DNA from: Alphaproteobacteria bacterium
GTDB taxonomy: Bacteria; Pseudomonadota; Alphaproteobacteria; Thalassobaculales; Thalassobaculaceae
Assembly: GCA_028822575.1 (NCBI GenBank)
Contig: JAPKDN010000065.1
Location: 1 to 10,191, forward strand
Direction: 5' to 3'
DNA length: 10,191 bases
Positions within the stretch are counted from its first letter, which is position 1, and each line of letters starts with the position of its first letter. A model generated the notes under the pieces. That model searched no databases, was not told the DNA's origin, and was given only the letters and a program-made list of their open reading frames with translations. Of the stretch, positions 6,899 through 10,191 are shown piece after piece. A program made the translations under genes and the position numbers.

Positions 6899-6932
6899 AC
6901 GAGCCAGTTCCTTAGATGGGCCGCTGGCTCGT
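6899..6932. promoter_or_regulatory. 9-bp perfect inverted repeat upstream of the CurA-like gene
   Basis: ACGAGCCAG (6899-6907) and CTGGCTCGT (6924-6932) are perfect inverted arms with a 16-nt spacer. The near arm is 23 nt upstream of the TTG start. It could be an operator or a leader hairpin; the sequence does not decide. Confidence 0.45.
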
Positions 6933-7235
6933 GCTCCATATCCGTTAGCCTGCGGGTTTGGTCGTCCCTCCAAGGCATTGGTGGAAAGCGCCGCTCCATC
7001 GCTCAATTCACCACTACTCCGATCATCACCTGGTTCTTGATAAAATATGAACTACACGGATGATCTCTAGGGGATAATAGCGCGCTCTGCTTGTTAGTAA
7101 ATGATCTCGCCCACTTTCCAACCCGCGTTATAAAACAGGTTAATTAGATCACTGGTGGTTAAGCCCGGTCCCTGGATGGCATTTGGCCCTGAGGTGGCGC
7201 GGGTTGTGAAACCAGAACAGAGACGACGAAGCAGC

Positions 7236-8555
7236 ATGGCCAAGGCTCCGTTTGTATCAGCAACATGCAGGCCGTTTTTACGGCTTCGTGACTGTTACGC
7301 GTTCTTCGCGCCACTGGTGTTGATGGTCGAGCTTAACATGGTCTCCAAGTCGGCGATCCATGCTTTTCTCGCTCGAATGGCGACGCCCGATACGACTCTC
7401 GCGGCGTTCAATGCGGCCTTCACCTTCTATTTCGCCATCACCAGCGCGACCGAAGTCATTGTCGCGCTGAGCCTTTCCTATTTGAAGAGTCGCGCCGACT
7501 TGCTTCGACTCATCGGTTTTACGGCTGTGGTGCTTTTCGTACCGTGGTGTGTTGCCCTGACCGCAGTGTTCACGAGCGCTGGAAATGAAGTTTTCGGAAA
7601 CTGGTTCGGCCTGAGCCCTCAAGGCCAGATCGAAGCCTGCTGGGCCACCGGAATGCTCGCGCTGAGCCCCCCTGTGTTGTTGCTGCGCGGAACCGCGTTC
7701 GCGCTGTTGATGCTGAACCGCAAAACCATCGTCATCACCTGGAGCACGCTTGTCCGGTTATCCTCGCTGGGGCTTTCATTGTTGTTCCTGCCTCTCTGGT
7801 TGGACGGCGCGGCGGTAGGCGCGGCCGCTCTGGTGTTTTGTATGGGTTCGGAGACCGTGTTTGCTTGGTGGTTTGCTTGGAAGTATCTGATGGCGCTCCC
7901 ATCGGGCCGTAATACCCAAGAGACATTCGGCAGCTACTGGCGCTTTTCCTGGCCTTTGGTAATCAATTCTTCTGCGGAGATGGGTGTGATTTTCGCAATT
8001 AATCTATTTCTCGGTCGATTGACCGAAGCGGAACTGGCCATCGCTGCCTTCGGTATAATTCATGGATTGATATCATTGCTGATGGCACCCATGCGCAACC
8101 TGGCGCAAACGGCGCAGACGCTGGTCACCCGGCGGGAAGACGTTCGCGTGATGTTCGTATTCATGGCGCAATTGATCGCCGGGTTCACGGTGCTCGCGCT
8201 GGCGCTGTTTCAGACACCGCTTCGCGATTCGATCCTGCGCGATATCATGGGGCTGACGCCAGCTTTGACTATCTATTGCGAGCCGGCGATGGGCGCCGCG
8301 TTCACCATGGCTGTTTTCTGGGCCTGTACGGCGCTCTTTCGTGGGCTTCTGGCGAAAGCGCGTACAACCTCCTCGCTGGCAACGGCCGGTGTGCTGCGCG
8401 TGGTGACTGCGGTGGCCGCTGGGTCGATCAGCCTGAGTTATCCCGACCTGAACGGTGGCTTGCTAGGCGTATGCGCATGGGTCCTTTCCTACGTGGTGGA
8501 GTCTGGTCTGAGCGGTTGGCGCTTGCGGCGGATTGGCTGGTTCGCCGGGGCTTAG
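7236..8555 (+). CDS. Multi-pass membrane transporter, MOP-flippase/MATE-like (possibly ANKH-like)
   Basis: This 439-residue, highly hydrophobic protein has about 12 predicted membrane helices, estimated near 19-45, 55-80, 90-112, 133-158, 166-185, 187-210, 234-258, 270-290, 303-325, 345-365, 380-400 and 405-425. Two similar six-helix halves are each led by a phrase of the type FxxPLxLxxxxxMxxxxxxxFLxR: PLVLMVELNMVSKSAIHAFLAR in the first half, and PLVINSSAEMGVIFAINLFLGR in the second. That internal duplication and length fit the multidrug/oligosaccharide-lipid/polysaccharide (MOP) superfamily. The ALARSP-like wording around FLARMATPDTTLAAFNAA recalls the progressive ankylosis (ANKH) branch, but this is from memory only. 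I chose the ATG at 7236 because the hydrophobic core starts soon after; an in-frame GTG at 7155 would add 27 non-hydrophobic residues without a good Shine-Dalgarno. The substrate is unknown; export of a small organic anion or lipid-linked molecule is possible. Confidence 0.75.
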   Translation: MAKAPFVSATCRPFLRLRDCYAFFAPLVLMVELNMVSKSAIHAFLARMATPDTTLAAFNAAFTFYFAITSATEVIVALSLSYLKSRADLLRLIGFTAVVLFVPWCVALTAVFTSAGNEVFGNWFGLSPQGQIEACWATGMLALSPPVLLLRGTAFALLMLNRKTIVITWSTLVRLSSLGLSLLFLPLWLDGAAVGAAALVFCMGSETVFAWWFAWKYLMALPSGRNTQETFGSYWRFSWPLVINSSAEMGVIFAINLFLGRLTEAELAIAAFGIIHGLISLLMAPMRNLAQTAQTLVTRREDVRVMFVFMAQLIAGFTVLALALFQTPLRDSILRDIMGLTPALTIYCEPAMGAAFTMAVFWACTALFRGLLAKARTTSSLATAGVLRVVTAVAAGSISLSYPDLNGGLLGVCAWVLSYVVESGLSGWRLRRIGWFAGA

Positions 8556-8578
8556 TTGGGAATGCTCGAATGGCGTTT

Positions 8579-9868
8579 CTATGACGTCCTTGGAGGTGCC
8601 TGGGAAACCTGGCCGTGGACTGAAGCATGGTGGGCCATGTACCCGTGATGCGTGGAAACATGGTGCGCCAAGTATCTGGCGTCGTGCCAGACACCCCATA
8701 TGAAGGAAGAACCTCGTCGCGACAGCCACGGTAATCCCAGGAAATAGATCCCGGGTTCCGTCGAAACACCGCGTTGGTGCTTCGGTCGACCCTGTTTGTC
8801 GAACGCGTCAACCTTCAACCAGCCGTAATCAACATCATAGCCCGTGGCCCAAATGACAGAAGTGACGCCAGCCTCCACTAAATCCATCTTGCGCATGGGA
8901 TCGCGAACGCATTCCGGGTGTGCTTCGAAAACGCGAGCGCCAGGCTCTGCTGGAAGGTCGAGACCATTACGAGCGACATAAGCGTCAGCGGCATCCAAAA
9001 TCGACAGGTAGTCGGCGTCTCCTTTTTCAAGATCCTCCCCTAGACCCGTCGCGAAATGCAAAACGCCGTTCCGGAACCTTTCCGTCCGACCAACCAGCGT
9101 CATCCCCCGCGCGGCCAGATGTCTGAAGTCGACCGTATAGCCGCCATGGGCGCCACTCACCGCGATCGTTACATGTTCGGTGTCGGGAGCGGGGGCCTCG
9201 ATATCCCAAAGGCCAAGGACCCCCAGCCACCAGCAATAATCATGGCCGCGATAGCGTCGGGGATACCGGCTGTGTGGACTGATCGATAGAAATACACGTT
9301 TTCCTGCACGTAAGAGTTCGTCCGCAATCTGTGCCCCGGAAGAGCCCGCGCCAATCACCAGAACAGCTCCCTCGGGCATCTGGTCGGGGTTGCGATAGGC
9401 ATTGGAATGCATCTGGATGGCTCCCGCATCCTCAGGAATGATGTTTGGGAAGACTGGACGCTGGAAGGGGCCGGTCGCGGCAACCACGTATGTGGCGTCG
9501 ATCACGCCCTCGGATGTTTGAACATGAAAGCCGGGCCGACCAACATTTCGTCGCACCTCCTCTACAGCTACCCCGCAGCGGATGGGAGCAGCGATCTTAT
9601 TGGCGTACTCGACGAAATAATCTGCGACTGTGTCCTTTTGGGGAAAGCTATCTGAATCGGTATCAGTGAATTCCAGGCCCGGGAACCTATCATGCCAAGC
9701 TGGACCATTGGCAACCAAGGAATCCCATCTTTCGGTGCGCCAGCGTTCGGCGACCCGGTCGCGTTCTAGAACGAGGTGGGGCATGCCGCAGGCACTCAGG
9801 TGCTCGCTCATCGCCACGCCGGCTTGACCCGCACCAACAACGAGCGTCTCTACTCTTTCAATTGGCAT
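8579..9868 (-). CDS. Flavin-containing monooxygenase, CzcO/YUCCA-like
   Basis: This 429-residue FAD- and NADPH-dependent class B flavoprotein is probably a monooxygenase acting on a small organic substrate. Motifs in order are FAD-binding GAGQAG (12-17) near the N-terminus, the ERWRTERWDSL stretch (41-51) typical of the CzcO/YUCCA group, ATGPFQRP (131-138), NADPH-binding GAGSSG (173-178) and ATGYDVDYGWL (341-351). A GIYFLGLPWL and SSFIWGVWHDA block near the end (373-397) is also characteristic. The BVMO-type F-x-G-x3-H-x3-W-P fingerprint is not present in full; only a G-x3-H-S remnant appears (149-155), so this is not a classical BVMO. A longer frame reaches 10123 but would overlap the next gene; AGGGAGAG 8 nt before the ATG at 9868 settles the start. 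The C-terminal tail (401-419) is His-rich. The gene converges with the transporter gene across 23 nt. Confidence 0.88.
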   Translation of the reverse strand: MPIERVETLVVGAGQAGVAMSEHLSACGMPHLVLERDRVAERWRTERWDSLVANGPAWHDRFPGLEFTDTDSDSFPQKDTVADYFVEYANKIAAPIRCGVAVEEVRRNVGRPGFHVQTSEGVIDATYVVAATGPFQRPVFPNIIPEDAGAIQMHSNAYRNPDQMPEGAVLVIGAGSSGAQIADELLRAGKRVFLSISPHSRYPRRYRGHDYCWWLGVLGLWDIEAPAPDTEHVTIAVSGAHGGYTVDFRHLAARGMTLVGRTERFRNGVLHFATGLGEDLEKGDADYLSILDAADAYVARNGLDLPAEPGARVFEAHPECVRDPMRKMDLVEAGVTSVIWATGYDVDYGWLKVDAFDKQGRPKHQRGVSTEPGIYFLGLPWLSRRGSSFIWGVWHDARYLAHHVSTHHGYMAHHASVHGQVSQAPPRTS

Positions 9869-9876
9869 CTTGGCGT

Positions 9877-9884
9877 CTCTCCCT
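9877..9884 (-). promoter_or_regulatory. Shine-Dalgarno deciding the start of the flavin monooxygenase
   Basis: AGGGAGAG on the minus strand lies 8 nt before the ATG at 9868. It resembles the site of the CurA-like gene in sequence and spacing. Confidence 0.75.
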
Positions 9885-9944
9885 GGCATCCAAAACTTTT
9901 CAACCGACATGGTAGCGTGAAGGCGACCGACGATGGGCCTCCAG

Positions 9945-10191
9945 TCACCCCTTACCTGAATTGGCCTGTGCCAGCCGCTCACGTTTAAGAACCCGATTAG
10001 AGAGATGAGTTTCCGCAGTGCCGTCGTGGCGGGTCTGCGACAGCTTATCCAATGGCGCCAGTGTGTTGCCATTATTGCTTTCGAGATATTTGGTTTGCGG
10101 GTAGTGAAAATAGGAACTGCCATCGATCAGCAAATGCTTGCCAATCACGAGTTTCTCAGAGCCTCTATGGGCGGCCGCCGTGTTAAAAATG
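9945..10191 (-). CDS. C-terminal part of an unrecognised protein (5' end outside window)
   Basis: A minus-strand frame is open from the right edge to a TGA at 9945-9947, giving 81 complete codons. I read it as the 3' end of a gene whose start lies beyond the window. A GTG at 10146-10148 could in principle begin a 67-residue protein, but the frame continues upstream without a stop. The peptide includes a LLIDGSSYFHYP stretch and a hydrophilic, basic end with a LSNRVLKRERLAQAN segment. I do not recognise the family. The stop is 76 nt before the ATG of the flavin monooxygenase on the same strand, so the two genes may form an operon. Confidence 0.55.
   Translation of the reverse strand, partial: IFNTAAAHRGSEKLVIGKHLLIDGSSYFHYPQTKYLESNNGNTLAPLDKLSQTRHDGTAETHLSNRVLKRERLAQANSGKG

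Larger units (their letters stand above)
6876..7235. other. Divergent intergenic region between the CurA-like and transporter genes
   Basis: No gene is visible in these 360 nt. The stretch holds the Shine-Dalgarno of the minus-strand gene (6884-6891) and a 9-bp dyad (6899-6932). It also has a 7-bp inverted repeat GATCATC/GATGATC (7021-7027 and 7059-7065) and an 8-nt direct repeat ATGATCTC (7060-7067 and 7101-7108). Several AT-rich patches occur between 7036 and 7150, but no hexamer pair with correct spacing stands out. Both promoters probably lie here. A GTG at 7155 could extend the transporter N-terminus. Confidence 0.55.

Noticed and set aside
7155..7235. GTG start of the transporter at 7155
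   Set aside because: The added 27 residues are polar and have no Shine-Dalgarno at a suitable distance. The ATG at 7236 fits the membrane topology better, although the longer form cannot be excluded.
9869..10123. N-terminal extension of the flavin monooxygenase from 10123
   Set aside because: The 85 extra residues show no family similarity and overlap the next gene in another frame. A good Shine-Dalgarno supports the ATG at 9868.

Overview
The window looks like a piece of a GC-rich proteobacterial chromosome, most likely an alphaproteobacterium. This rests on codon use and on the kinds of gene present (a multidomain class III cyclase and GC-rich flavin and NADPH oxidoreductases). No rRNA, tRNA or other phylogenetic marker is visible, so the assignment is an inference. 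I see no transposase, integrase, CRISPR array or tRNA gene.

Left part, plus strand (1-3639). A membrane-anchored adenylate cyclase runs in from beyond the left edge. It has several membrane helices, then HAMP, GAF and PAS domains, a class III cyclase domain and a short helical tail. After 72 nt comes an LDH2-type NAD(P)H-dependent oxidoreductase with a clear Shine-Dalgarno. It belongs to a divergent branch of its family that lacks the usual histidines.

Middle (3640-5819). A type I Baeyer-Villiger monooxygenase (BVMO) gene is recognisable along its whole length but broken. It has no canonical start codon, and an in-frame amber codon replaces an expected Gln. About 55-60 codons carrying the ATG-FD region appear to be missing in frame. 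A CACCAT hexanucleotide has expanded in frame inside the conserved FTITGPGSPS motif, turning Thr-Ile-Thr into a 17-residue Thr/Ile run. A promoter/operator-like dyad precedes the gene. The stretch after it holds only one doubtful 116-codon ORF.

Right part (5820-10191). A minus-strand CurA/PTGR-type NADPH-dependent oxidoreductase starts at TTG. It is divergent from a plus-strand multi-pass transporter of the MOP-flippase type, across about 360 nt of non-coding DNA that contains a 9-bp perfect dyad. The transporter converges on a minus-strand CzcO/YUCCA-like flavin monooxygenase. Upstream of that lies the 3' end of another minus-strand gene, which leaves the window on the right.

Taken together, the NADPH and flavin oxidoreductases (LDH2-type, broken BVMO, MDR and FMO-like) suggest an accessory catabolic or secondary-metabolite region that is partly decaying. 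No shared substrate can be deduced. The most unusual object is the BVMO pseudogene and its hexanucleotide expansion. I found no convincing new multi-gene system.
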